DNA from: UBA8337 sp963932545 | Lineage (GTDB): Bacteria; Pseudomonadota; Alphaproteobacteria; RS24 | Assembly: GCA_963932545.1 (NCBI GenBank) | Contig: CAWVRH010000002.1 | Location: forward strand, 62,001-126,000 | Length of the DNA stretch: 64,000 nt | Direction of reading: 5' to 3' | Shown: positions 1 through 9,099 of the stretch, in pieces | How the letters are laid out: each line of letters opens with the position of its first letter | Position numbering within the stretch: the stretch's first letter is position 1 | Made by a program: the position numbers and the translations under genes | The notes under the pieces: generated by a model | Database searches by the model: none | Seen by the model: only the letters and a program-made list of their open reading frames with translations | What the model was told of the DNA's origin: nothing

Positions 1-566
1 GCTACGCCTTCGAGAAAAAACGGATAATAGACCGCATTATATTTTTCCGCGAGCTTTTGATAAATCGGGTTAAAGCCCCGCGCATAAGCACTTCCCAGAT
101 TTGGGGCCGCCATCATGCCAGCCAGCAAAACGGGTAGGTCTCGCTTTTGTAATTCGGTTAAAATCGCTTCAAGGTTTTGTTCGGTAAGCGAGGGGCTAAG
201 CCCGCGCAACATGTCATTGGCGCCCAACTCCACAATCACCGCTCGGGTGTTGGGGCTAAGCACCCAATCGAGGCGCGCGCGCCCGCCCGCGCTTGTGTCG
301 CCCGATACGCCGCCATTTTGCACGCGGACATTTAGCCCCCGCGCGCGTAAGTGAGCCTCTAATTGTGGCACGAAACCATCGCCAGGAGCCAACCGATAGC
401 CCGCCGTTAAACTGTCACCCAAAGCAACAATCTCTATCGGCGCCTCATCGGCAGAGGCCTTCGGCAACATCCAAATCAGGCAGGCCCACGTAAAACTAAT
501 GACGAGCAACCCTTGCGCCAAGCGATGCGACAGTTTTTGGCGCGGCGCGCGTTTTATGTGCAACAA
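1..566 (-). CDS. tesA: TesA-like arylesterase / lysophospholipase (GDSL hydrolase), 3' end beyond window
   Basis: Periplasmic SGNH/GDSL esterase that hydrolyses acyl esters or thioesters. The reading frame runs off the left edge, so the C-terminus with the Asp/His of the catalytic triad is not visible. Visible motifs are the nucleophile block ALGDSLTAGY, the oxyanion Gly in GGVSGDTSAGG and the Asn of ELGANDMLRG. There is no ATG; two adjacent TTG codons (566 and 563) follow a good GAGGAAG ribosome site, and the N-terminus reads as a signal peptide ending ASA before DEAP. The gene is divergent from a YbbA/YbbP-type ABC exporter, the same arrangement as tesA-ybbAP in enterobacteria. Family assignment is firm; exact substrate is not. 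Confidence 0.9.
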   Translation of the reverse strand, partial: MLHIKRAPRQKLSHRLAQGLLVISFTWACLIWMLPKASADEAPIEIVALGDSLTAGYRLAPGDGFVPQLEAHLRARGLNVRVQNGGVSGDTSAGGRARLDWVLSPNTRAVIVELGANDMLRGLSPSLTEQNLEAILTELQKRDLPVLLAGMMAAPNLGSAYARGFNPIYQKLAEKYNAVYYPFFLEGV

Positions 567-633
567 AAGTCAGCTTCCTCTATAAAGCTTTCAACCGAGA
601 TACCCCAGTCCTTCCAAAGAACAGGCGAGATAA

Positions 634-1305
634 ATGATCGAAGTCCAAAATCTGACAGTAACCCTGCCCAGTCGCGCAGGTGACGTCAACATCCTTCGTG
701 GTCTAGATGTCACAATTGCGCCAGGAGAAGCGGTCGGTCTCATCGGCCCTTCGGGTTCGGGCAAGACGACTTTGCTTATGGTACTGGCCGGTCTGGAGCC
801 TGCGACCTCAGGCACAGTGCATATTGCGGGCCATGACTATGGCCAGATGAACGAAGATGCTTTGGCCCGCTTTCGCCGCTCTCATGTCGGCATTGTGTTT
901 CAAAGTTTCCACCTCGTGCCCACGATGACGGCGCTTGAGAATGTTATGTTGCCGCTAGAGTTGGCCCGCCAACCCGAGGCACCAACGCGAGCTGCGCAGA
1001 TGCTGGCCGAGGTTGGGCTTGCCGATAGGCATGACCATTACCCAACGCAAATGTCAGGTGGCGAACAACAACGCGTCGCGCTGGCGCGTGCGCTGGTGGC
1101 CAATCCGCCAGTGCTATTTGCCGATGAACCGACGGGCAATCTCGACCAGAAAACCGGCCAAGCGGTGATGGATTTAATTTTGGGTCTGGCCAAAACCCGT
1201 GGCACGACTTTGGTGCTGATTACCCATGATAAGGTTTTAGCGCAACGCTGCGACCGAACGCTTACCATGCAAGATGGCCGCCTCACAGCCGGACAAGACA
1301 CATGA
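634..1305 (+). CDS. ybbA: ABC transporter ATP-binding protein, YbbA/LolD type
   Basis: ATPase subunit of a MacB/LolCDE-class ABC system, cytoplasmic face of the inner membrane. Walker A GPSGSGKT at residues 38-45, Q-loop Gln90, signature SGGEQ 141-145 and Walker B LFADE 161-165, followed by the PTGNLD typical of this class. Length 223 aa is normal. The ATGA overlap with the next gene (an FtsX-family permease) indicates translational coupling and one complex. Divergence from the tesA-like gene points to YbbA rather than LolD; the substrate is unknown in the family, although a link to lipid or thioester turnover is inferred from the conserved neighbourhood. Confidence 0.93.
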   Translation: MIEVQNLTVTLPSRAGDVNILRGLDVTIAPGEAVGLIGPSGSGKTTLLMVLAGLEPATSGTVHIAGHDYGQMNEDALARFRRSHVGIVFQSFHLVPTMTALENVMLPLELARQPEAPTRAAQMLAEVGLADRHDHYPTQMSGGEQQRVALARALVANPPVLFADEPTGNLDQKTGQAVMDLILGLAKTRGTTLVLITHDKVLAQRCDRTLTMQDGRLTAGQDT

Positions 1306-3905
1306 GCCTCTTCCCCTCTCGCGAGCGGCTAGGCTGGGGCTTGGCCTTGAAATTAGCGCGTCGCGAAATGCGCGGCGGGCCCGACGCCAAACCTTTGGCG
1401 GGGTTTCGCATTTTCTTGCTGTGTTTGGGGCTAGGTATTTTCACCATTTCGGCGGTCGGCTCTCTATCGGCTTCGCTGGTTGGCGGCATGACCGCTCAAG
1501 GCCAATCTATTTTGGGCGGCGACATGGATTTTCGGCTGGTGCATCGCGCGGCCTTTGATGACGAACGCCAATGGCTGGATGCGCGGGCAAAAATTTCAGA
1601 AGTCGCCACCCTGCGGGTGATGGCGCAAAAACCAAACCCCGAGACCCAACAACCGGAAGCCATGCTGGTCGAAGCCAAAGCGGTGGATGGTGCCTATCCG
1701 CTGTATGGCGAGATAGCGCTAAATCCCCCCATGGGATTGGCAAAAGCCTTGAGCCCCGAAACCCTTGCGGGCAAAAAAAAATATGGTGGCGTGGCCGAAC
1801 AAGGCCTGTTTGACCGTTTGGAACTGCAAGTCGGCGATACCATTCGAGTTGGCAGCGTGCAGGTGCGTCTCCAAGGTGTCCTCGTGTCGGAGCCGGACCG
1901 CAACGCAGGCGGGTTTCCTCTGGCGCCGCGCCTATTGGTTTCGCAAGACACGTTAAAAGCTGCCGGTCTGTTGCGCCCTGGCGCTTTGGTCAATTATCAC
2001 TACCGCCTTAAATTACCCGCCAATGCCAGCAAGGAAGATGTCAAAGCCATTGGCGTTGCGGCCAATGCGGCGTTTCCCAAAGCGGGTTGGCGCTTGCGCG
2101 ATCGCTCGGATGCCTCGCCTTCCATGCGTCGGTTCATCGAGCGCTTAGGGTTGTTTCTCACGCTGGTCGGCCTAACGGCTTTGGTGGTTGGCGGCGTTGG
2201 GGTTGGCAATGCCATTAGCGCCTATTTGCAAAGGCGGCGCGAAACCATTGCGGTCATCAAAGCACTTGGCGGCTCGGGGCGATTTATTTTCCGCATTTAC
2301 GCCCTGCAAATCAGTGCGCTCACCGCCTTAGCTTTGCTGCTAGGGCTGGCGCTTGGTGCGGCGACCCCGCTTTTGGTAAAGACTTTTTTCGGCGCGCTTT
2401 TGCCCGTTGATTTATCCATCCAGCTCTATCGTGAGCCGCTACTGGCTGCAGCAGGTTTTGGAATTTTATCGGCGGCGGCATTTGCGCTTTGGCCTTTGGG
2501 CAAGGTCGAGCTGACCCCTGTCACGGCTTTGTTTCGTGGCAATGCGCAAAGTAATGATGGCGCCCTCGCGCGACCTGCGCTGCCTTATTTAATCGCGATT
2601 GTGATTTGTTTCCTTGGCCTTGGTGCCTTGGCGATGTTGATTTCGGAACGCCGCGATGTCGCTCTTTGGTTTGGGCTTGGGGTGGCCTTGTCTTATTTGG
2701 CTTTGCGCGGTGCGGCGGGTCTGGTGGTTTGGTTGGCCAAGCGGGCGGGGCGTCCGCGCCAGCCAGAATTGCGTTTGGCGTTGTCAAATATTACGCGGCC
2801 CAATGCGCCGGTGCGCTCGGTCATGTTGTCCATCGGGCTATCGGTGACCTTACTCTCGGCCATCTCCATGGTGGATGGAAATATCAACGCGCAAATCACG
2901 GGCGATTTACCCGAACGCACCCCGTCGATCATTCTGCTGGATGTAGGCCCTGAGCAAATTGAGCCTTTGATGGCCGATGTGCGCGCCACGGCGCAGATTG
3001 CGCACATAGAAAAAACGCCCATGTTGCGGGGGCAAATTTTGTCGGTCAAAGGCATCGCTGCCGCCGACATTAAATTAGCGCCGGAAGTCGCTTGGGTATT
3101 GCGCGGCGATCGCGGGCTTACCTATGCGCGCAACGCCCCCCAAGGCGGCGCGATTATCGAGGGCGACTGGTGGGCCAGCGATTACAATGGGCCACCTCTG
3201 GTTTCGGTCGGCACAGATATTGCTCGGGGTTTGGGTCTGACGCTGGGCGATGAGATTGAGGTCAATGTATTGGGCCGTCCGCTCACTGCGGTGGTGGCCA
3301 ATTTGCGCTACATCGATTGGGCGTCGGGCGGCATGAATTTTGCCTTGGTGTTTTCGCCCAATCCTTTGGCCTATGCGCCGCACACTTATTTGGCGACCTT
3401 GGGGTTGGCCGATGCAGAGGAAGCCAAAATCACCCGTATGTTGGCGCGCGATTATCCCAATGTCACCGTCATTCGCGTGAAAGAAGCCTTGGCCACCATG
3501 CGCGATGTCTTGACCAATTTAGGGCTGGGCGTGCGGGCCATGAGCGGCATCACTTTATTGGCGGGTATTTTGGTTTTGGCAGGCGCTATGGCGTCTGGCC
3601 ATAAGGCGCGTGTCTATGATGCGGTGGTGATGAAAGTATTGGGCGCGACGCGTCGGCGCATTTTGCTGGCTTTTGCCATTGAATATGCCCTGATGGGTCT
3701 GGGAGCCGCCATTATTGCGGCGGCGGCAGGCACTTTGGCGGCCTATGGGTTAATTGCGGGGCCGATGCAGGCAGATTTCGTATTTTTACCGTTCACCTTG
3801 GCGATAACGGTAATTGGCGCTGTGGTTCTAACGGTGGTTTTAGGGTTATTTGGCACTTATGCGGCTTTGGGCGCACCGGCAGCACCGGTTTTGCGCACGC
3901 AATAG
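1302..3905 (+). CDS. ybbP: FtsX-family ABC transporter permease, YbbP type
   Basis: Large inner-membrane permease of 867 aa with two FtsX domains. There is one N-terminal membrane segment (about residues 30-65), a periplasmic MacB-type region, then membrane groups near 280-400 and 425-480. A second extracytoplasmic region follows, and a final set of helices lies at about 735-860. The size and duplicated layout match YbbP rather than the smaller LolC/LolE. It overlaps the ATPase gene by 4 bp (ATGA). A short inverted repeat (TCGAAA/TTTCGA) and a promoter candidate for the next gene follow the stop. Confidence 0.92.
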   Translation: MSLFPSRERLGWGLALKLARREMRGGPDAKPLAGFRIFLLCLGLGIFTISAVGSLSASLVGGMTAQGQSILGGDMDFRLVHRAAFDDERQWLDARAKISEVATLRVMAQKPNPETQQPEAMLVEAKAVDGAYPLYGEIALNPPMGLAKALSPETLAGKKKYGGVAEQGLFDRLELQVGDTIRVGSVQVRLQGVLVSEPDRNAGGFPLAPRLLVSQDTLKAAGLLRPGALVNYHYRLKLPANASKEDVKAIGVAANAAFPKAGWRLRDRSDASPSMRRFIERLGLFLTLVGLTALVVGGVGVGNAISAYLQRRRETIAVIKALGGSGRFIFRIYALQISALTALALLLGLALGAATPLLVKTFFGALLPVDLSIQLYREPLLAAAGFGILSAAAFALWPLGKVELTPVTALFRGNAQSNDGALARPALPYLIAIVICFLGLGALAMLISERRDVALWFGLGVALSYLALRGAAGLVVWLAKRAGRPRQPELRLALSNITRPNAPVRSVMLSIGLSVTLLSAISMVDGNINAQITGDLPERTPSIILLDVGPEQIEPLMADVRATAQIAHIEKTPMLRGQILSVKGIAAADIKLAPEVAWVLRGDRGLTYARNAPQGGAIIEGDWWASDYNGPPLVSVGTDIARGLGLTLGDEIEVNVLGRPLTAVVANLRYIDWASGGMNFALVFSPNPLAYAPHTYLATLGLADAEEAKITRMLARDYPNVTVIRVKEALATMRDVLTNLGLGVRAMSGITLLAGILVLAGAMASGHKARVYDAVVMKVLGATRRRILLAFAIEYALMGLGAAIIAAAAGTLAAYGLIAGPMQADFVFLPFTLAITVIGAVVLTVVLGLFGTYAALGAPAAPVLRTQ

Positions 3906-3912
3906 AAAAAAC

Positions 3913-3966
3913 TCGAAAATCAATTTCGATATGTCTTGAAAACGCCATGATTTATGCTGATATACA
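3913..3966 (+). promoter_or_regulatory. Candidate promoter with inverted repeat upstream of the BI-1 family gene
   Basis: TTGAAA (3936-3941) and TATACA (3961-3966) are separated by 19 bases, longer than the usual 17. An inverted repeat TCGAAA-N5-TTTCGA (3913-3929) lies just upstream of the -35 box and could be an operator or the end of the ybbP transcript. The gene then has a good AAAGGA ribosome site. Pattern only; no start site is known. Confidence 0.4.
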
Positions 3967-3998
3967 ATTCACGACGTTTGATTTGAAAGGATGTCTCA

Positions 3999-4715
3999 AT
4001 GGCTGATAATGGAATGAACGAACAGGTCGCACAAAATAGCGCTGCACAGGCAGGCGAATTTGATGCGGGTCTTCGTATCTATATGTCGAAAGTATATAAT
4101 TACATGGGCCTTGGCCTGCTAGCCACCGCGCTGGCTGCCTATATTGGCGCGACTTCGGGCATTTATGCCTCAATCGCCCAAACGCCCTTTATCTATGTGC
4201 TGATTTTTGCCCCGCTTGGCATGGTGCTGTTCTTGTCGGCTCGCTTGCACAAGCTGAGCTCGACCACAGCGAAAAACATGTTCTGGCTCTATGCGGGCCT
4301 AACCGGACTTTCCTTGTCCTATGTTTTGCTAGCCTATACGGGCGTCTCCGTGGTTCGCACCTTCTTGGTCACGGCCGCTTCTTTCGGCGCACTATCGCTG
4401 TACGGCTACACCACCAAGCGCGACTTGTCGGGCATGGGCTCGTTCTTGTTCATGGGTCTCATCGGTCTGATTTTGGCCTCTGTGGTGAATATTTTCTTGC
4501 AAAGCTCGGCTCTGCATTTTGCCGTGAGTGCCATTGGCGTGCTGATTTTTGCCGGCCTTACCGCCTATGATACGCAAGACATCAAACGGATTTATTACGC
4601 AGGCGACAGCCGCGAAGTCGCCGAGAAGAAAGCCATTATGGGCGCCTTGCGTCTGTATCTGGATTTCATCAATATGTTCTTGTTCTTGCTACAGTTCATG
4701 GGGAACCGCGATTAA
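3999..4715 (+). CDS. Bax inhibitor-1 (YccA/YbhL) family membrane protein
   Basis: Integral membrane protein of 238 aa with about seven hydrophobic helices after a polar, Gln/Asn-rich N-terminus of about 25 residues. It belongs to the BI-1/TMBIM family by the pattern of helices and the conserved C-terminal stretch TAYDTQDIKR with the following LYLDFINMFLFLLQ. Bacterial members are proposed pH-sensitive calcium leak channels or partners of the FtsH protease; its role here is unproven. It is a single-gene unit with its own promoter candidate and a strong downstream terminator. Confidence 0.93.
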   Translation: MADNGMNEQVAQNSAAQAGEFDAGLRIYMSKVYNYMGLGLLATALAAYIGATSGIYASIAQTPFIYVLIFAPLGMVLFLSARLHKLSSTTAKNMFWLYAGLTGLSLSYVLLAYTGVSVVRTFLVTAASFGALSLYGYTTKRDLSGMGSFLFMGLIGLILASVVNIFLQSSALHFAVSAIGVLIFAGLTAYDTQDIKRIYYAGDSREVAEKKAIMGALRLYLDFINMFLFLLQFMGNRD

Positions 4716-4738
4716 GCTGCGACCCAGATAATGAGAAG

Positions 4739-4774
4739 AGCCCCGAATAGCTTGCTATCTCGGGGCTTTTTTTT
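4739..4774 (+). terminator. Rho-independent terminator after the BI-1 family gene
   Basis: AGCCCCGA pairs with TCGGGGCT, with inner ATAGC/GCTAT pairing, followed by a run of eight T. It lies between the BI-1 stop and the end of the convergent DUF2794 gene. Confidence 0.9.
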
Positions 4775-4776
4775 GA

Positions 4777-5163
4777 CTAATCGATGAGACGCATGTTTTT
4801 GCGCTCAAAAAACCGCAAGACTGCCTCGAGGTCATGGCCACGGCGCAACACGCGCCCTTCCCTGCTGCTAAGTACATATTGACCTTGCTTGCGGCGCAGG
4901 GCTGGAATTTTTTCTACCTTGTAAAGCGCCACTTCGCTGGCGTGGCGAAACATTGAGAAGGTTGCGCCATCAACGCCATCGCTCATTGCATAATCGCGCC
5001 AATGACCCGCGGCCACTTGGCGGCCATAGATATTCAGCAAGATGTTGAGTTCGGGGCGCGTCCACATAATGCGGGCGGGCGCTTTGGCGCGATTATGCGA
5101 TGAGCGCTGGCGCTCGCGCTCAAATGCATTGGCTACGACCACAAGAGTTTTTGTTTTTGCCAT
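4777..5163 (-). CDS. DUF2794 family protein
   Basis: Small soluble protein of 128 aa matching DUF2794, a family seen mainly in Alphaproteobacteria and without a known function. Recognisable features are the TRPELNILLNIYGRQVAAG block, the WRDYAM stretch, the FSMFRHASE segment and the C-terminal RRGHDLEAVLRFFERK. The start is an ATG with a short AAGG just upstream. It is transcribed alone, toward the BI-1 gene. Family call is by pattern; no function is offered. Confidence 0.85.
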   Translation of the reverse strand: MAKTKTLVVVANAFERERQRSSHNRAKAPARIMWTRPELNILLNIYGRQVAAGHWRDYAMSDGVDGATFSMFRHASEVALYKVEKIPALRRKQGQYVLSSREGRVLRRGHDLEAVLRFFERKNMRLID

Positions 5164-5462
5164 GCCTTATGGTGACGTTTTGGCGCCCCAAAATCAAGTA
5201 AAAGCCGCCAAGTAAAAGGTATGTTTCATGCCCCCAAATGGCCTTAATTGCGTCACACTCGGGTCGCATTTCGACGCCATAAAAGGGAGGCTTTGCGAGC
5301 CTGTCCGGCGCGCCTTTGATATCTCCTCCCATGATTGGTGCGTCGGACCCTTCCTCTTTAAAATCTTATTCTTATGAGCCGAGAAAAAACCTATTCTCAA
5401 ACCCCTTCGAATTGCCTAAGACTTAAGGCTAAGATTTTTCTTTTATTCGCGCGACGGACCCC
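5164..5462. other. Non-coding gap of about 300 bp
   Basis: I see no gene or tRNA here. It must hold the promoters of the DUF2794 gene (minus) and of the ABC operon (plus). Two features stand out: a short dyad TTTTGG/CCAAAA-like element near 5179-5193, and a direct repeat CAAGTAAAAG at 5195-5204 and 5209-5218. The stretch next to the ABC start (about 5350-5450) is visibly richer in A+T, as expected for a promoter region. Confidence 0.4.
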
Positions 5463-6440
5463 ATGATTGAGATAGACAGACTGGTTAAAAATTTTGGCGA
5501 CTTCACAGCCGTCAATGACTTGAGCTTCTCGGTGGAGAGGGGTCAAGTCATGGGTTTTTTGGGGCCTAATGGCGCCGGAAAATCGACCACGATGAAAATG
5601 ATTACGGGTTTCTTGCGCCCCACCTCCGGCACGGCCCGCATCTTGGGGTTAGATATTTGCGACACCCCTTTACAAGCGCAAACCCATTTGGGCTATTTAC
5701 CAGAAGGCGCCCCCGCTTGGCCCGATATGACGCCGCGCGCATTTTTAGAATTTATCATCCGCATCCGTGGCCTCGATAAAATTGCCGCGCGCCAAGCCCT
5801 TGGACGCGCCATCGATATGACCGAGCTGCACGGTGTTCTGGATCAACCGATTGATACTTTGTCTAAAGGTTTTCGCCGTCGGGTGGGGCTAGCCCAAGCC
5901 ATTGTCCATGACCCTGATGTGTTGATTATGGATGAACCAACCGATGGGCTCGACCCCAATCAAAAGTTTCAAGTGCGCCGCGCCATTGAAGAAATGTCGG
6001 AGCATAAGGCGATTGTTATTTCGACCCATATTCTGGAAGAGGTGGATGCGATTTGCTCGCAGGCGATGATTATCGACCGTGGTGAAATTGTTGCCGAAGG
6101 CACGCCGAGCCAATTGGCCGCGCGCTCGCGCTATCATGGCGCTGTAACGTTGACTTTGGACACGGATTTGAAAACGAAAGCTGGCGGGGCGCTGGCCGCT
6201 TTGCCAAACACGCATATTGAGGTAACGACGCGCGGCGATGAAACCAGCTTGCATATTTTTGCGGGGCCTGGCGGCCTAGAGCCGACCGCGCTGCTGGCAC
6301 AAGTGCGCGAGTGCATGTCCAAGCAATCTATCGCGCCGCGCGCGCTGGCGCTTGAGACCGGCCGCTTGGATGATGTATTTGGCGAGCTGACCCGCAAAGC
6401 CCGCCCTGCGGCCCCGCGCTATGAGGAGGCCAGCTCATGA
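5463..6440 (+). CDS. ABC-2 type transporter ATP-binding protein, GldA-like
   Basis: ATPase of 325 aa for an ABC-2 transporter. Walker A GPNGAGKST 34-42, degenerate signature LSKGFRRR 133-140, Walker B VLIMDEP 153-159 with DGLDPNQ after it, and a C-terminal accessory domain of about 100 residues as in NatA/GldA-type subunits. First of four genes joined by overlaps (ATGA with the permease). Export rather than import is expected for this class; the substrate is unknown. Confidence 0.92.
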   Translation: MIEIDRLVKNFGDFTAVNDLSFSVERGQVMGFLGPNGAGKSTTMKMITGFLRPTSGTARILGLDICDTPLQAQTHLGYLPEGAPAWPDMTPRAFLEFIIRIRGLDKIAARQALGRAIDMTELHGVLDQPIDTLSKGFRRRVGLAQAIVHDPDVLIMDEPTDGLDPNQKFQVRRAIEEMSEHKAIVISTHILEEVDAICSQAMIIDRGEIVAEGTPSQLAARSRYHGAVTLTLDTDLKTKAGGALAALPNTHIEVTTRGDETSLHIFAGPGGLEPTALLAQVRECMSKQSIAPRALALETGRLDDVFGELTRKARPAAPRYEEASS

Positions 6441-7177
6441 ACACATTAATAACCATCACGCGGCGAGAGTTTGCGGGCTATTTTTCAACGCCGCTGGCAT
6501 TTGTTTTCATCATCGTATTTTTGCTGGCCAATGGCTTGGCGACATTTTATTTGGGTGCCTATTTTGCCGTCGGCCAAGCCGACCTGACCAATTTTTTCAT
6601 GTTCCACCCTTGGCTCTATTTGTTTTTTCTGCCTGCCATCTCTATGCGCCTTTGGGCCGAGGAGCGGCGCAATGGATCTATCGAATTGCTGCTGACTTTG
6701 CCGGTGCCCTTGTCGGCGATTGTGGTTGGCAAATATCTCGCAGCGCTGGGCTTCTCCACATTGGCCCTCATGCTGACGTTTCCAATATGGCTCACGGTTA
6801 ATTACTTGGGCGACCCAGACAATGGCGTGATATTGGCCTCTTACCTGGGCTCTATTATGTTGGCGGGCGGCTATTTGGCCATCGGCTCTTGCCTGTCGGC
6901 GCTGACGCGCAATCAGGTGATTGCTTTTGTTATCTCGGTGGTGGCGTGCTTTTTGTTCACCGTCTCGGGCGCGCCTTTGGTGCTAGAATTGTTTCAAAGT
7001 TGGGCGCCACAAGCCTTGGTGGAGACTTTGGCGTCATTTTCTTTGCTGACCCATTTTCGGGCCATTACCACGGGCGTGATTGACGCGCGCGATGTGATGT
7101 TCTTTGCCACCCTTATCGGGGTCTTCCTAACGGCGACGGTGATTGTCGTCGATATGAAAAAAGGGGAGGGCGCCTAA
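6437..7177 (+). CDS. ABC-2 type permease, GldF-like
   Basis: Inner-membrane permease of 246 aa with six predicted helices and the conserved early segment ITRREFAGYFSTPLAFVF typical of GldF-like ABC-2 permeases. The motif RLWAEERRNGSIELLLTLP after the second helix is characteristic. It overlaps the ATPase gene by 4 bp and the next gene by 1 bp (TAATG), so all are translated together. Confidence 0.92.
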   Translation: MNTLITITRREFAGYFSTPLAFVFIIVFLLANGLATFYLGAYFAVGQADLTNFFMFHPWLYLFFLPAISMRLWAEERRNGSIELLLTLPVPLSAIVVGKYLAALGFSTLALMLTFPIWLTVNYLGDPDNGVILASYLGSIMLAGGYLAIGSCLSALTRNQVIAFVISVVACFLFTVSGAPLVLELFQSWAPQALVETLASFSLLTHFRAITTGVIDARDVMFFATLIGVFLTATVIVVDMKKGEGA

Positions 7178-9099
7178 TGGATCGTTTTATGAAACGCTCG
7201 CCGCATGGATTGGCTCTGGTTTTGCTGGCCATTATTTTTGTTAGTCTCAATGTCTTTTCAAATCTGTCTTTGCGCGCGGCGCGGCTTGATTTGACGCAGA
7301 ATAATCTGTTCACCCTAAGCCAAGGCACGCTGAATATTCTGGACCGTGTTGAAGAGCCTGTGACTTTGAAGTTTTATTACTCGCAAGACATCGCGGCCGA
7401 CCAACCCAAAGTGCAAATTTTCGCGCAGCGCGTGCGCGACATGTTGGAAGAAATGGCAACCCATGCAGATGGACGCCTATTGCTCGAAATTATCGACCCC
7501 GAACCGTTTTCCGAGAATGAAGACCAAGCCGTTGCGCAAGGTCTCGTTGCACGCCCCGTTCAAGATGGGGACGTGATTTATTTTGGTCTCGTTGGCACCA
7601 ATCGTGTCGATAGTCTGGAACTGATTCCTTATTTCGCCGATGAGCGGCAGCAATACCTAGAATATGATTTGGCGCGTCTCATCCATAATCTTTCGCAACC
7701 CGAAAAACCCGTGCTGGGCGTTGTTTCCAATTTGCCGCTCGATACAGGTGCGGGTGGCATGATGGCGGCCATGCGAGGACAATCTCAACCGTTCCTGATT
7801 TACGCCGAATTAACCGACCGCTTTGACGTTGAGTTTATTGGGTTGGATACGATTAAAATTCCCAAACGCGTCGATGTTCTTTTATTGGCGCACCCTCGCG
7901 CCCCGTCGGATTTGCAGGCTTATGCGATTGACCAATTTGTCATGCGCGGCGGCCGCGTGATTGCTTTTATCGACCCCCAATCAGAGGTCAGCCTTACGGC
8001 AGGCCCAAATGGCGAGCCGCTTCGGGGGTATACCGAACAGAGCAATCTGGAGCGCCTCATGCAGCAATGGGGCGTAGAGATGGACGAGAATGTGATTCTC
8101 GCCGATCGAAAACGCGCGCAACGTGTCTCCGCCGGGCGCGATGCGCGTCGCGCGCTGACAGACTATATTTTATGGATGGCCTATGGCCCCGACGAAATGA
8201 ACGCCGATGACCCAGTGACGGCCAATATCGACCGATTGAACTTGGGCACTGTTGGCGTTTTACGCGCCACCCAAAACGCCACAACCGAGATGGTACCCTT
8301 GCTCAGCTCCTCTGAAGAAGCGGGTCTGATGACGCGCGATTATGTACTCAGCGCGCCGACGCCCGACGCTTTGCAACGCCGCTTTGTGCAAGGCGAGGCG
8401 CCCTATACGATTGCTGCGCGCCTGTCCGGCAAAGTATTGACGGCCTTTCCGGATGGCCCGCCAGAGACGGGAAATAAAAAAGGCGAGCGAGCCAAAGCAC
8501 GTGACCACTTAGCGCAAAATGAAGGCGCTAATATTATCGTCTTTGCGGATACGGATTTCTTCGACGATCGGTTTTGGGTGTCGGAGCAAAATTACCTCGG
8601 CCAACGCTTTGGCGTACCGATTGCGGATAACGGCAAGTTTTTGCTCAATGCGGTGGAAAACCTTATGGGCTCGGATGATCTGATTTCTCTGCGCGGCCGC
8701 GAACGCGTCGCCCGCCCCTTCACGCGGGTAGAGGACTTACGCCGCGCGGCCGAGAAAAACTATTTGGATGAAGAAGAAAACCTCATCGCGCGTATTGAAG
8801 TAGCGCAAAAAGAGCTGGACCAATTAGAGCAAAGTGGCGCCACTTTGGGCGATGCGCAAGCCGCGGCCAAAACCCATCGTTCGGAATTGCTTTCGGCTCG
8901 CAAAAGCTTGCGCCGTGTGCAAGGCGACTTGCGCCGCGACATTGAAGTGCTCGAAAGCTGGGTGACTTGGATCAATATTATCGCCGTGCCGCTTCTGGTT
9001 GGCTTGGCGGCCCTTGGGCTTGCCTATCGCCAGCGTCGGCGTCGTTTGGCGACGCAAAAAGCCGGCGGGTTGATTGTCGAAAAGCAAGGAGCCAACTGA
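7177..9099 (+). CDS. GldG-family (intraflagellar-transport-52-like) ABC auxiliary protein
   Basis: 640-aa protein with an N-terminal membrane anchor (about residues 10-30), a large extracytoplasmic Gldg/IFT52-like region, a charged coiled-coil stretch near 530-595, and a C-terminal membrane helix (about 602-622) followed by an Arg-rich tail. The architecture matches GldG-type partners of ABC-2 transporters. In Bacteroidetes GldAFG supports gliding; in Proteobacteria such operons are common but uncharacterised. Its stop overlaps the start of the DUF4340 gene. Confidence 0.88.
   Translation: MDRFMKRSPHGLALVLLAIIFVSLNVFSNLSLRAARLDLTQNNLFTLSQGTLNILDRVEEPVTLKFYYSQDIAADQPKVQIFAQRVRDMLEEMATHADGRLLLEIIDPEPFSENEDQAVAQGLVARPVQDGDVIYFGLVGTNRVDSLELIPYFADERQQYLEYDLARLIHNLSQPEKPVLGVVSNLPLDTGAGGMMAAMRGQSQPFLIYAELTDRFDVEFIGLDTIKIPKRVDVLLLAHPRAPSDLQAYAIDQFVMRGGRVIAFIDPQSEVSLTAGPNGEPLRGYTEQSNLERLMQQWGVEMDENVILADRKRAQRVSAGRDARRALTDYILWMAYGPDEMNADDPVTANIDRLNLGTVGVLRATQNATTEMVPLLSSSEEAGLMTRDYVLSAPTPDALQRRFVQGEAPYTIAARLSGKVLTAFPDGPPETGNKKGERAKARDHLAQNEGANIIVFADTDFFDDRFWVSEQNYLGQRFGVPIADNGKFLLNAVENLMGSDDLISLRGRERVARPFTRVEDLRRAAEKNYLDEEENLIARIEVAQKELDQLEQSGATLGDAQAAAKTHRSELLSARKSLRRVQGDLRRDIEVLESWVTWINIIAVPLLVGLAALGLAYRQRRRRLATQKAGGLIVEKQGAN

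Noticed and set aside
5120..5400. Minus-strand frames upstream of the DUF2794 start
   Set aside because: They have no domain or ribosome site and overlap the DUF2794 start and a probable promoter region.
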